A DNA stretch of 64,000 nucleotides, taken from the NCBI GenBank assembly GCA_011390515.1, contig JAABSJ010000002.1, positions 1-64,000 of the forward strand, in the 5' to 3' direction. A program made the position numbers and the translations under genes. Positions 18,596 to 27,266 of the stretch are shown here, piece by piece. The notes beneath the pieces were generated by a model. The model did no database searches and had not been told where the DNA came from. It saw only the letters and a program-made list of their open reading frames with translations. Within the stretch, counting starts at the first letter, position 1; every line of letters begins with the position of its first letter. The stretch comes from Oscillatoria sp. GTDB lineage: Bacteria; Cyanobacteriota; Cyanobacteriia; Cyanobacteriales; Laspinemataceae.

Positions 18596-19420
18596 TTACT
18601 GCAATGGAAAAAATAGGTCAAGATAAGCAGATAAAATCGTCTCTCCCCACAAGGCGGCGATCGCTGCACCGAGAGCGAGAAAGGGTCCAAACGGCATGGG
18701 TTTACTGCGTTCCAGCCACCCCAAGGCGACTGCGCCCCCTCCGATAAAGGCACCGGCAGCACAAGCAATAAAACCCCCTAGCAGCATCAATTTCCAGCCT
18801 AACCAAGCCCCCATCATTGCGGCGAGTTTGGCATCCCCGGCCCCCATTGCGGTTTTTCTAAAGGCGATGGAACCGAGAAAGGAAATGCTATCCAACAGCC
18901 AAATCCCGAGCACTGCACCGATTACCCCGACCATTAACTGATGGGGAATTCCTTGGACATTGGAGGCGATCGCCCATCCCGTCACCATCTGAAACCCTAA
19001 TCCCACCACCAATCCCGACTGGGTAAGCTTGTTCGGCAGGGTCATGGTATCTAAATCAATAATTGAGAGGGCCAATAACCAGCTAAAAAAGACCCAATAC
19101 CCAATCATTTGCATCGGGTTTTCCCAGGTGAAGAATGCCACTATCATGAAGATGACAGCGGTTAAGGCTTCGATGATGGGATACCGGACGGAAATCGGAC
19201 TTTTGCAGTGAGCGCAGCGACCCCGCAATCGCAACCACCCAAAAACGGGCACGTTCTCGGTTTTCCCGAGTTTATGCAGGCAATGGGGACAGCGTGAAGG
19301 GGGCCACAGCAAGGATAAATTCGCAGGAATCCGGTACGCCACTACGTTGATAAAACTGCCGATGGAAGCACCCAAGGTTAAGGCGACTGCCACCGCTGCG
19401 ATCGCAACAATCACATCCAT
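18596..19420 (-). CDS. pilD: Prepilin peptidase (A24 family, type IV pilus)
   Basis: This polytopic inner-membrane aspartic protease cleaves and N-methylates type IV prepilins. It shows the cytoplasmic four-Cys zinc motif (CPHC...CAHC), catalytic Asp in SIIDLDTMTLP and the second Asp in GAGDAKLAAMMGAW, and about eight hydrophobic helices. It has 274 residues, typical of PilD. I use ATG 19420 (MDVIVAIAA); an in-frame ATG at 19432 lies inside a heptamer repeat (ATGACAA) that runs upstream, so the true start is uncertain. Neither candidate has a good ribosome-binding site. Confidence 0.93.
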   Translation of the reverse strand: MDVIVAIAAVAVALTLGASIGSFINVVAYRIPANLSLLWPPSRCPHCLHKLGKTENVPVFGWLRLRGRCAHCKSPISVRYPIIEALTAVIFMIVAFFTWENPMQMIGYWVFFSWLLALSIIDLDTMTLPNKLTQSGLVVGLGFQMVTGWAIASNVQGIPHQLMVGVIGAVLGIWLLDSISFLGSIAFRKTAMGAGDAKLAAMMGAWLGWKLMLLGGFIACAAGAFIGGGAVALGWLERSKPMPFGPFLALGAAIAALWGETILSAYLDLFFPLQ

Positions 19421-19423
19421 GAG

Positions 19424-19487
19424 GTTTGTCATTGGTCATTGGTCATTTGTCATTGGTCATTTGTCATTGGTCATTTGTGGTTTGTCA
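19424..19487. repeat. Heptanucleotide tract (TCATTGG/TCATTTG)n
   Basis: About nine tandem seven-base units lie directly upstream of, and touching, the prepilin peptidase start. Related tracts occur at 24993-25057, 25480-25532, 28989-29083, 31624-31746 and 57091-57121. Confidence 0.85.
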
Positions 19488-19608
19488 TTGGGGGGTTTTT
19501 TATTCAAGTTTAAGGGTTAATTATTACCGATTAACAATAGGTAATCATCAGAATTTAATAAAAAGTCCGAACCTTATGGTGTCCGGTGATAATAATAGCC
19601 CATTCCCG

Positions 19609-19863
19609 CTAATAGAGTCCGGCTTCTAGCTGATCGAACGGCACAAAACATTCTGTCAGCAATAAAGCAGGCTTTTGGGTAAAAATGAGCTGACCTCGAT
19701 GAGTAAAGCGATCGATGGCGACCCCGAGAGGACGCTGAATCCCATCGGGATGAACGTCTTTGTACGCTCGATAAAGCAACCTTGCCGCTTTGAGCAACGT
19801 TGGGTCAAGCAACTGCGGGGAGGCGATCGGGCTATCGTCTTGGAGTTGTGGTGCAGCGTACAT
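19609..19863 (-). CDS. Small hypothetical protein (84 aa)
   Basis: This is a predicted soluble protein of 84 residues from ATG 19863; a TTG two codons further upstream is possible. The sequence is compositionally normal, with a patterned core (LLKAARLLYRAYKDVHPDG, then AIDRFTHRGQLIFTQKPALL) that looks like a genuine folded protein. I cannot assign a family. It stands alone on the minus strand. Confidence 0.55.
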   Translation of the reverse strand: MYAAPQLQDDSPIASPQLLDPTLLKAARLLYRAYKDVHPDGIQRPLGVAIDRFTHRGQLIFTQKPALLLTECFVPFDQLEAGLY

Positions 19864-20162
19864 GAGCAAGCAACCTTAATCGTAAAGTTTAAGTGGATAC
19901 GGGAAAAATTTGGTGCTGGTCATGGTTTGATTGTAGTCTACCCACTCTTAAACTGTGGCGATCGGTCTCCCCAAAATATCTATCTAAAGAATGAAAATTA
20001 TCAACCCTTAATCCTTTGTCCCCGTTAATGGAGGGTTTCACCCCTCACTTAAACCGCCACCTTGCAGCGTCAAACTTGGCTAATTTGCAAGTTGATTAAT
20101 GACGGTAGCAGAGAATAAACCACCGAGTGCCAACGATTCCCTAATTCATGTAGCGCCACGAT

Positions 20163-20746
20163 TTAAGGAATAATTTTTTTCAGGATGGCTGCAACCTGAC
20201 CATATTTTTCTCCCACCAAACCCTCTAGTTCGTGATGTTCTATATCTTCGTTTGCGCCGAGTTTACTGGTCCATATTCCAGAATCTAATTGTCGGGCAGC
20301 ATGAGTCGGTCTTCTATTTAAGTCGGCATAGAGTGCTACTTTTTGAAAACCCACCTCTAAAGACCCCGTTTCACAAACCTGATATCCAAAAGATTCAAAA
20401 ACCTGAATAAATGCTTCTAAACTTTCTTCTCTTTTAACATTGGGCGGCCAATACTGTTGCTCCATTTCATCCGGCCACCACCAGCTATAGCAGTCCTAAC
20501 TCAATTGTGGAAGACCCTCACCCCCAACCCCTCTCCCAGAAGGGGAGAGGGGAGATGAAAATGTTACAAATCATTTAGGAATGCTATAGAATTATCTTCT
20601 AACGCCCAAGCAATACAATTATAATCAGGTGTATCCTAGCTAGTTAGTCTATATCCAGTCGGTAATAGATTTGGATAATCCGCTTCAATCCACCCTCTAA
20701 CTTGTGTTCTCCAGGCTGAATTACCGATTGGTTCATTCTCTACCAT
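20163..20746 (-). pseudogene. DUF7689-like gene broken by a nonsense codon and a MITE
   Basis: Reading the minus strand from ATG 20746 gives 36 codons ending YRLTS, then TAG (20636-20638), then DTPDYNCIAWALEDN in the same frame. The frame is next split by a 99-bp element (20488-20586). Taking out the element and one copy of its TA duplication restores the frame into WWWPDEMEQQYWPPNVKREE. That continues to the conserved QKVALYAD...PTHAARQL...WTSKLG...DIEHHELEGL block and stops at 20163. The joined product would be about 160 residues. NCIAWA, WWWP and the THAARQL/WTSKLG blocks are what I recall from the DUF7689 family. The ATG overlaps the stop of the upstream gene, so it was the third gene of an operon. 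The downstream 100-codon piece alone (from 20465) could still be translated. Confidence 0.85.
20486..20588. mobile_element. MITE family A, copy 1 (inserted in a gene)
   Basis: This 99-bp non-coding element (20488-20586) has terminal inverted repeats TAGCAGTCCTAA / ...TTTAGGAATGCTA and is flanked by a duplicated TA (20486-20487, 20587-20588), as for IS630/Tc1-type MITEs. The inner part is a C-rich/G-rich palindrome (CCCCTCTCCC...GGGGAGAGGGG). Other copies are at 30449-30567, 34147-34252, 34253-34358 and 37647-37746. Confidence 0.88.
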
Positions 20747-21240
20747 CTGTAACCTTTCTGCTTCCCCCACTCCAGCCAATATCGGATCATCTCTTGAGTC
20801 TGACCTCGTTTTTCGGGGGGAACTGGATCTTCGCGACTAATGGCTTTGATTGCCCAGAACCATTGTCCGGAGTTTCGTTCCAGTTCTCGGAGTAATAAGG
20901 GGATTACCGCTTTCCCCATGCCAATAATCTGCTGATAGCTCGGATGCATGGATGCTTTATTGCTGGAAGAGATTCCCCTTGTTTCTCTACGCCATTTCTC
21001 GGCCAATTCTAGGAAAGTCTTTTCTAATTCAGGACCAGTCGGATCTAAATTTTGAACCCCGGATGCTTGCCTGTCTTGTCCCAATTGCCAGCTTTCCGAA
21101 GTCCCTTGAGGTTTGACCCACGGGGAATAATCACCCTGGTGGTTCTCTTGAGATGAGAAAGCTAAAATGCGTTCTTTTCGAGTGGAGTAAATAACCATTT
21201 CTGGGGGCTTAAAACCCTTTTTGTTTTTAATGATTACCAT
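20740..21240 (-). CDS. Conserved hypothetical protein (HPSYQQIIGMG family)
   Basis: This is a 166-residue protein of unknown function. The C-terminal 95 residues have a pattern I know from many bacteria: F-x-x-L-A-x-x-W-R-x-E-T, then SS...HPSYQQIIGMGKAVIPLLL, WFWAIKAISREDPVPPE and a W-L-x-W-G ending. No catalytic motif is evident. I start at ATG 21240, four bases after the upstream stop; a frame from 21267 overlapping that gene is possible. Its own stop overlaps the start of the next (broken) gene, so the three were translationally coupled. Confidence 0.8.
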   Translation of the reverse strand: MVIIKNKKGFKPPEMVIYSTRKERILAFSSQENHQGDYSPWVKPQGTSESWQLGQDRQASGVQNLDPTGPELEKTFLELAEKWRRETRGISSSNKASMHPSYQQIIGMGKAVIPLLLRELERNSGQWFWAIKAISREDPVPPEKRGQTQEMIRYWLEWGKQKGYRW

Positions 21241-21244
21241 TGGA

Positions 21245-21925
21245 TTAACCCGGTTCAATTTCCACATAAGAAACTTCGGATTTTTCTAGCCATCGTTTGA
21301 GCGCTTCAGCTTTTTTTTCGGCTCTTTCTAGTTGTTCTCGTAATTGCTTGATATCCAGGGAGTCTAGGGTGATAAAAAATTCTTGGGATTCGTTCCCTTG
21401 ACGGTATTCTAATTTTAGGGTGTGGATAATACTGGCACTAGAGGGACCTTTTTCTAGGTCTGGTTCAAAGATGGGGCGGAGGTCAGAAATAATTCGCGAT
21501 CGCAGAAATATCCGCTCGTTGTCCAGGATGACATTAGCCGCCCTAGACAAGAGAAAAAGAACACCCCCCGGTTCCATTAATCTGGATAATCGATGCTTAA
21601 CTCTCTCTAACTGATTTAAACTAATATGACTAAATTCTTCAGAATTCCGGATAAAGTTGTCCAAAAAAATTACAACCTCATCCTGGGCAACCTCATGTTC
21701 ATCGGACAAGGCATAGAGAGAAATCACAAATTCCAGGATATCGGAAATACTTTGTTGACTGATTGTCCTAACTTGACTGGCAACCGTTTTCGTTAACGCT
21801 TCTAACTCCAAGGTCGGTCGGACAATCTTTAAGGATTGCACGATATCTTCTATAATTGTATCATCCAGTTCTATTAGCTGATTTAAAATTGGATAATATT
21901 GAATGGGAATTTGAGTGATTTTCAT
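21245..21925 (-). CDS. Hypothetical protein, first gene of a three-gene cassette
   Basis: This is a 226-residue, mostly helical soluble protein. The C-terminal half shows a patterned block (RPIFEPDLEKGPSSASIIHT, LKLEYRQGNESQEFFITLD) and ends with a coiled segment (LREQLERAEKKAEALKRWL). This resembles a family of unknown function often found with the other two genes here; the co-occurrence is from memory, not a search. It is the first gene of the coupled set 21925-20163. No toxin, nuclease or transporter motif is seen. Confidence 0.75.
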   Translation of the reverse strand: MKITQIPIQYYPILNQLIELDDTIIEDIVQSLKIVRPTLELEALTKTVASQVRTISQQSISDILEFVISLYALSDEHEVAQDEVVIFLDNFIRNSEEFSHISLNQLERVKHRLSRLMEPGGVLFLLSRAANVILDNERIFLRSRIISDLRPIFEPDLEKGPSSASIIHTLKLEYRQGNESQEFFITLDSLDIKQLREQLERAEKKAEALKRWLEKSEVSYVEIEPG

Positions 21926-22214
21926 GGTATTTGTATCTGGATAATACCCGAGAACATATTAATAATTTTTTTGAAAAAAACCTAATTCAATCGTGCTGAT
22001 CCCCAATCCACAGGATAGGAGACTGTAACTGGGTTTGCTGTTTTTTCTTTCTAGAACTCGTGCAGAGAGATCGCTTTCCAGGTAGCCGCACCCCTTATGG
22101 TAGTGGTTTTTGCCAGCCTACGAGTATCGGATTGGCAATCCCCCGTTGCCGACTCAACGAAAAACATCCCGGTGAGTCTAGGCCCCCAGGAAAAAAGGTT
22201 TTAAAAAAAATTAA

Positions 22215-22286
<72 letters not shown>

Positions 22287-22364
22287 GCACGATTTCCTAC
22301 AATAGCATGGCTTGCCCAAAATGCACAAGCCCTTTGCCCAAAAAATTTTTTCCCGTCCCCAACC

Positions 22365-23096
22365 CTAATCCCCTTGGGGATATTCCTGCCATAATCCACA
22401 GATTTTCCGCAAACTCTGGAAGTCGCCATTCCCCAAAATCAGATGATCCAGTAATGGAATTTGCAACAATTGTCCCGCTTGCAATAACTGGCGGGTGAGT
22501 TGGATGTCTTCCGGACTGGGTTCTAAACTTCCCGAGGGGTGATTGTGGGAAATAATCGCCCGGGTGGCCCCATGTCGCAAGACTTCTCGAAAAATCTCTC
22601 GGGGATGAGCGAGGGTTTCTGTTGCGGTGCCAATGGTGAGCAGTTTAGTCCCGATTAGGCGATTTTTCACATCCAGCAGCAATAACGCAAATCGTTCTTG
22701 GGGTTGCCACATCAATTCATGAGACAGGGCGGCTGCTGCTGCCTCGGGACTATCGATTTCTTTGCGTTCTGGGGGCCTGGAATAAAAGGTGCGCTTGCCG
22801 AGTTCGATCGCCGCTAAAATTGTGGTGGCTTTTGCCGGTCCCACTCCGGGAATTTCCATCAGTTCCTGGGGGGAGATTTCCCGCAAAACTTCCAGGGGGT
22901 CCCGCTGGTTCTCGCCGAGTTTCTGTAAAATGTACTGGCCTAGTCCCACAGCGGACAATTTTCCCGGTCCTTGTCCCGTACCTAGAAGCATGGCAATCAG
23001 TTCGGCAGTGGCCAAACTTTTTGGTCCATAAGCCATCAATCGCTCACGGGGACGCTCATTGAGGGGGATATCTGCAATTCTGAGGCAATAGGTCAT
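22365..23096 (-). CDS. radC: RadC family protein (JAB/MPN+ domain)
   Basis: This is a 243-residue protein. The N-terminal helix-hairpin-helix region (about residues 60-100, with [12 protein letters not shown]) is followed by a JAB-type metal-binding domain with HNHPSG and the downstream Asp. It is commonly called a DNA repair protein, but the E. coli phenotype was later reassigned, so its function is open. I start at ATG 23096 ([11 protein letters not shown]), the family N-terminus; an upstream frame to 23108 adds four residues. It lies between two tRNA-Val genes, all three on the minus strand. Confidence 0.92.
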   Translation of the reverse strand: MTYCLRIADIPLNERPRERLMAYGPKSLATAELIAMLLGTGQGPGKLSAVGLGQYILQKLGENQRDPLEVLREISPQELMEIPGVGPAKATTILAAIELGKRTFYSRPPERKEIDSPEAAAAALSHELMWQPQERFALLLLDVKNRLIGTKLLTIGTATETLAHPREIFREVLRHGATRAIISHNHPSGSLEPSPEDIQLTRQLLQAGQLLQIPLLDHLILGNGDFQSLRKICGLWQEYPQGD

Positions 23097-23198
23097 GGGC
23101 CAACCCAAAACTCATTTAGGAGCGAGTTTATCATAACCCTGAGTCATGAACCAAGCGATCGCCCCTAGGCTTGCCTTTACTTCCATAACATTTCACAA

Positions 23199-23270
<72 letters not shown>

Positions 23271-23315
23271 TTTTTTCCCGACGGATCACATCATAACACA
23301 GTTTTTGGAAATTTC

Positions 23316-23942
23316 ATGCCATCTGGTCGAACTCATGACGAAATTACTTTGTGGAGCTTACCCTTGGTGGCAGGAGGGACTTATGCACAGACCCGCAGTA
23401 GCAGTCTGACGCTGATTGTTGCCGGTGGGTTTTTGTTTAGTGGACTGATGTTTGGCCCGGATTTGGATATCTATTCTCAGCAGTTTCAGCGCTGGGGATG
23501 GTTGCGGTGGATCTGGCTCCCTTATCAACAAAGTTTACATCATCGCTCCTTTTTGTCTCATGGGCCAGTGGTGGGGACGGCGTTGCGGATCCTCTATTTG
23601 GGAATTTGGATCGGGGCGATCGCCTTTGGAGTCGTCCTCGTGGGGGATTTCCTGGGACTGTTTACTTGGAATCCGTCAATGGCATCAGCGGCGATCGCCC
23701 GCACCCTCAAACAGTACCCTCTGGAAGGAATCGCCCTCTTCCTCGGATTAGAACTCGGCGCCATGAGTCATTCCCTCAGTGATTGGATCGGATCCGCTTA
23801 CAAGCGATTCAAAAAATACGGATGGTCTGCTATTTTTAATCCGGGCAAAAAACCCCGAACTCCCACCAAAAAACGCATCAAGCGTCACACATCCTCGACC
23901 ACCCGTCGTCCCCAAAAAGCCTCCACCAAACGCAAATCTTAA
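23316..23942 (+). CDS. DUF2227 family putative metal-binding membrane protein
   Basis: This is a 208-residue protein. It begins MPSGRTHDEITLWSLPLVA, with the conserved GLMFGPDLDIYS motif and a His-rich H-H-R-S-F-L-S-H-G motif that is thought to bind metal. Three or four hydrophobic segments suggest membrane association. The C-terminal 40 residues are strongly basic (Lys/Arg/Thr-rich). Function is unknown; similarity to membrane-bound hydrolase-like proteins has been proposed for such families. Confidence 0.85.
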   Translation: MPSGRTHDEITLWSLPLVAGGTYAQTRSSSLTLIVAGGFLFSGLMFGPDLDIYSQQFQRWGWLRWIWLPYQQSLHHRSFLSHGPVVGTALRILYLGIWIGAIAFGVVLVGDFLGLFTWNPSMASAAIARTLKQYPLEGIALFLGLELGAMSHSLSDWIGSAYKRFKKYGWSAIFNPGKKPRTPTKKRIKRHTSSTTRRPQKASTKRKS

Positions 23943-24144
23943 GTTTAAACCCGGTTTGAAAGGAAGGAAATGTCAACAATTGGGGAGGAGAGTCAGTCAA
24001 AAAAATTCAATAACTTTAACCTAAAAATCAGTACAATCAAGCAAGCCATCGCTTCTTACTGCATTTTAGTTAGGATAATCAACTAAATTTTCGGTTTATT
24101 TTTGCCTTGTAATTTTTCTTGTACTAATCCACCTCTTACCCTAA

Positions 24145-24993
24145 ATGTCAAATCCTGAATTTGCCAACTCAACGCCTTCTGATTCCGCCGCCTTACCCGC
24201 CTTGGAAAAGTTAATCCAGGTGGTGGCTCAGTTGCGATCGCCTGAAGGGGGATGTCCCTGGGATTTAGCCCAAACCCCCGAAAGTTTAATCCCCTACATT
24301 ATCGAAGAAGCCTACGAAGTAGTCGATGCGATTAAAAGTGGGGATCAACAAGCCATTGCCGAAGAATTAGGCGATTTATTATTACAAGTGGTGTTGCAAT
24401 CGCAAATTGCCAGTGAGGTTAACCAGTTCAGTTTGGCTGAAGTTGCTGAGGGGATTGCGGAAAAACTGATTCGCCGTCATCCCCATGTTTTTGGCAATGT
24501 CGAGGTGAGTAGCGTTGAGGAAGTTCGGACGAATTGGGAGCAAATTAAAGCAGAAGAGAAAGGAGAAACCGGATCGGAAGTTAAACCACTGAGTGATAAA
24601 CTTGGTCGATATGCTCGAACTTTGCCCCCTTTGATGGCGGGAATGAAGATTTCTAAAAAAGCTGCTGCGGTGGGGTTTGAATGGGATAATATTGAGGGAG
24701 TTTGGGAGAAATTCGAGGAAGAGTTAGGGGAATTTCGTTATGCGATCGCCCATGAAGATAAAGCCCGACAACAGGCAGAATTAGGGGATTTATTATTTGT
24801 GGTGATTAATCTCGCTCGATGGTATGATTTAGACCCTTCGGAGGGGTTAGCAGAGACCAATCATCGCTTTGTCCAGAGATTTTCTAAGTTGGAAGCCGCT
24901 TGCGATCGGCCTTTGTCTGAATATAGTGTGGAAGAATTAGAAGCAATTTGGCAACAGATTAAAGTGCTTTTGGCAAAACAAAAGCAGGCGTAG
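24145..24993 (+). CDS. mazG: Nucleoside triphosphate pyrophosphohydrolase
   Basis: This cytoplasmic all-alpha NTP pyrophosphatase removes non-canonical or excess NTPs (NTP to NMP + PPi). It has 282 residues and two MazG repeats. The first shows GGCPWDLAQTPESLIPYI, then EEAYEVVDAI and EELGDLLLQVV, which supply the EExxE and ExxD magnesium ligands. The second has AELGDLLFVVINLARW. ATG 24145 gives the usual short extra N-terminus of cyanobacterial MazG. The heptamer tract begins directly at its stop codon. Confidence 0.95.
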   Translation: MSNPEFANSTPSDSAALPALEKLIQVVAQLRSPEGGCPWDLAQTPESLIPYIIEEAYEVVDAIKSGDQQAIAEELGDLLLQVVLQSQIASEVNQFSLAEVAEGIAEKLIRRHPHVFGNVEVSSVEEVRTNWEQIKAEEKGETGSEVKPLSDKLGRYARTLPPLMAGMKISKKAAAVGFEWDNIEGVWEKFEEELGEFRYAIAHEDKARQQAELGDLLFVVINLARWYDLDPSEGLAETNHRFVQRFSKLEAACDRPLSEYSVEELEAIWQQIKVLLAKQKQA

Positions 24994-25532
24994 GTCATTT
25001 GTCATTGGTCATTGGTCATTTGTCATTGGTCATTTGTCATTTGTCATTTGTCATTGGTTGATTGGGGAGATGGGGTGGATGTTCAACGCCCAGACTTCAG
25101 TCATTCTCCTTGTTCGTAGTAACGACTTCAGTCGTTACCGCGTGACTTGGCGATCGCCAAGTCACGCAACCCTGCCCGGATCCTCCAGTTCCCAAACAGG
25201 CGCTTAAACCCGTTATGGTGAGTATCACGGCTTCAGCCCGGAAACGACTGAAGTCGTTACTACGAACTAAGATAACGACTGAAGTCGTTACTACGAACAC
25301 CAGATAACGACTGAAGTCGTTACTACGAACTAAGATAACGACTGAAGTCGTTACTACGAACTAAGATAACGACTGAAGTCGTTGCTACGAACACCGGATA
25401 ACGACTGAAGTCGTTACTATGAACACCGGATAACGACTGAAGTCGTTACTACGAACATCCCCCCCCCATCTCCCCAATCAACCAAGGACAAAGGACCAAG
25501 GACCAAGGACCAATGACCAATGACCAATGACC
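24993..25532. repeat. 540-bp repeat island: inverted flanks around a seven-copy 31-32 bp array
   Basis: The outer parts are heptamer tracts (24993-25057 and 25480-25532). Inside them are inverted copies of the TTGGTTGATTGGGGAGATGG segment (about 25053-25086 and 25453-25490). The centre (25240-25457) has seven direct copies of a 31-32 bp unit built on ACGACTGAAGTCGTTACTAC, starting near 25243, 25275, 25307, 25338, 25369, 25401 and 25433. One copy in the opposite orientation lies at 25113-25139. A CGTGACTTGG-CGATCG-CCAAGTCACG palindrome lies at 25141-25166. There are no spacers and no coding sequence. Confidence 0.85.
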
Positions 25533-25569
25533 ATGCTAAAATCGGGCCTAGATATTTCAGGAAAAGTTG

Positions 25570-25899
25570 ATGGTTAATACCACTGAGAATGCACCGGCAG
25601 AGATTGCAGCGGGTTTTCATGCGTTTTCTGACCCGTTGCGGATTTCAATTTTGGAGTTGCTGCGCGATCGCGAGTTGTGTGTTTGTGAACTGTGCGAAAT
25701 TCTGGCTGTGAGTCAGTCTAAGCTGTCGTTTCACCTCAAAACCCTCAAGGAAGCAGCTTTAGTTCGTTCTCGCCAAGAAGGGCGCTGGATCTACTACAGT
25801 CTGAATATCCCTCAGTTTGCCTGCCTCGAACAGTACCTCGCTGAGTACCGCCGGTTTAGTCCGATTCTCCCGGCTAGGTCCTGTAATGGAGACTCCTGA
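25570..25899 (+). CDS. arsR: ArsR/SmtB family arsenite-responsive repressor
   Basis: This is a 109-residue winged-helix repressor of arsenic resistance genes. The alpha-3 metalloid site motif ELCVCELC (about residues 36-43) supplies Cys ligands for As(III). The recognition helix lies in AVSQSKLSFHLKTLKEA, and the C-terminal wing in VRSRQEGRWIYYSL. I start at ATG 25570; a TTG immediately before is the open frame's first possible start. It is the first gene of the ars island, and its likely operators stand before the SphX-like and ACR3 genes. Confidence 0.93.
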   Translation: MVNTTENAPAEIAAGFHAFSDPLRISILELLRDRELCVCELCEILAVSQSKLSFHLKTLKEAALVRSRQEGRWIYYSLNIPQFACLEQYLAEYRRFSPILPARSCNGDS

Positions 25900-25930
25900 A
25901 TCTCTCCTTTACTAAAATTTAACCTAACTC

Positions 25931-25946
25931 ATCAAGTTTTATTGAT
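25931..25946. promoter_or_regulatory. ArsR-type operator upstream of the SphX-like gene
   Basis: The perfect inverted repeat ATCAA-GTTTTA-TTGAT lies between arsR and the next gene. The same palindrome occurs twice before the ACR3 gene, which ties both to ArsR control. Binding is inferred. Confidence 0.75.
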
Positions 25947-25990
25947 ATATTTATCCTATTACCCCGTAATTGTTTTTTGGGGAAAGGATT

Positions 25991-27019
25991 ATGAACGCAA
26001 CAGCACAGCGGGTTTTGAGCGGTGTGAAACGGTGGGCAGCGATCGCAGGCGTAGCGGCCCTGTTGACATCCTGCCAAAACAGCGATTCTCAAGTCTTACA
26101 ACCCATCATCATGGATGGGTCTTCTACGGTCTATCCAATTACCAAGGCGATCGCCGACTCCTATCGAGAAACTCATCCCAATCCGGCAGAAGTGACCGTG
26201 GAATTCTCCGGGACAGGCGGTGGGTTCCGAAAATTTTGTGCCGGAGAAACCACGATTAATAACGCTTCGCGACCGATTAGCGTAGAAGAGATGACCGCCT
26301 GTCGCGAATCTGGCGTTCCCTATATCGAATTACCGATCGCCTTTGATGCCATTACCCTGGTGGTTCACCCAGACAATACTTGGGTCGATCACTTCACGGT
26401 GGAGGAGTTAAAGAAAATTTGGGAACCCACGGCTGAAGGCAGAATTTCTAAGTGGAATCAAGTGCGGTCCTCTTGGCCCGATCGCCCCCTAACCTTATTT
26501 GGTCCAGGCAGAGACTCCGGGACCTTTGACTATTTTACCGAGGCGATCATGGGGGAAACCGATGCCAGTCGGAATGACTATACCGCCAGTGAGGATGATG
26601 ATCTGCTGGTTGAGGGCGTGCGTCGGGACCCCAATGCTCTGGGTTATTTCGGCTATGCCTACTATGAAGCACAGCGAGAAGGACTCAAGGCGATCGCCCT
26701 GGATCATGGCACAGGTCCAGTTATGCCCTCTCGGGAAACGGTAGAAAACGCTCAATATCAGCCCCTTTCTCGTCCCCTGTTTATTTATGTGAATGCCGAC
26801 GCCGCCCTGAAGAATCCTGCACTTCAGGCTTTTGTCGAATTTTACCTAGAGCAAGCCCCGGAACTGGTCACAAAGGTGGGTTACATCCCTCTACCAGAAG
26901 AAGGCTACCGTTTAGCCCAGATCCATTTTCACCGACAGAAGGTGGGGACAGTCTTTGACGGCAAAGCTGCCTTTGATTTAACCATTGGCGAATTGCTGAC
27001 TAAACAAGCCAAGTTTTAG
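25991..27019 (+). CDS. SphX/PstS-like periplasmic oxyanion-binding lipoprotein in the ars island
   Basis: This is a 342-residue secreted binding protein. The signal segment ends in a lipobox-like ALLTSC, so it is probably a lipoprotein. The PstS/SphX fold motifs are [49 protein letters not shown] and YTASEDD, which line the phosphate-binding cleft. ATG 25991 follows GGAAAGGATT, a good ribosome-binding site. It lies inside the ars cluster after a perfect ArsR box, so it is likely induced by arsenite. It might favour phosphate over arsenate, or bind arsenate itself; this is inference. It is close to the binding protein at 45632-46672 and more distant from pstS at 29299. Confidence 0.88.
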   Translation: MNATAQRVLSGVKRWAAIAGVAALLTSCQNSDSQVLQPIIMDGSSTVYPITKAIADSYRETHPNPAEVTVEFSGTGGGFRKFCAGETTINNASRPISVEEMTACRESGVPYIELPIAFDAITLVVHPDNTWVDHFTVEELKKIWEPTAEGRISKWNQVRSSWPDRPLTLFGPGRDSGTFDYFTEAIMGETDASRNDYTASEDDDLLVEGVRRDPNALGYFGYAYYEAQREGLKAIALDHGTGPVMPSRETVENAQYQPLSRPLFIYVNADAALKNPALQAFVEFYLEQAPELVTKVGYIPLPEEGYRLAQIHFHRQKVGTVFDGKAAFDLTIGELLTKQAKF

Positions 27020-27175
27020 AGTCAGCCGGAATCCGGTATTGATAGGTCTGTTAAAACCCACACCCTAAAGGGTGGGGCTACACAGACAAAGCCCGCCTGC
27101 GCGGGCTAAAGAGTAAACACGACTTTTGAATTCCGGATTTGGTATCAGCCGGTTGAACCTTCCCCCCTTGCTCAT

Positions 27176-27220
27176 ATCAAGTTTTGTTGAAATGATTTGA
27201 CTCATCAACTTTTTTTGATG
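27176..27220. promoter_or_regulatory. Pair of ArsR-type operators upstream of the ACR3 gene
   Basis: The first box is ATCAA-GTTTTG-TTGAA (27176-27191, one mismatch). The second is CATCAA-CTTTTT-TTGATG (27203-27220, perfect 6-bp arms). Both match the box at 25931-25946 and are spaced 27-28 bp apart centre to centre. Confidence 0.75.
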
Positions 27221-27266
27221 TACAATCAAAAGTGATTTAGAGACTGTAAGGACGAGGGAAATTGTC

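Noticed and set aside
20163-20465. Intact 100-residue hypothetical gene
   Set aside because: The upstream reading frame and the precisely removable MITE show that it is the 3' fragment of a longer broken gene.
25240-25457. Regular 31-32 bp array that could be taken for CRISPR
   Set aside because: The units are contiguous with no unique spacers, the core is a palindrome that also occurs elsewhere, and no cas genes are near.
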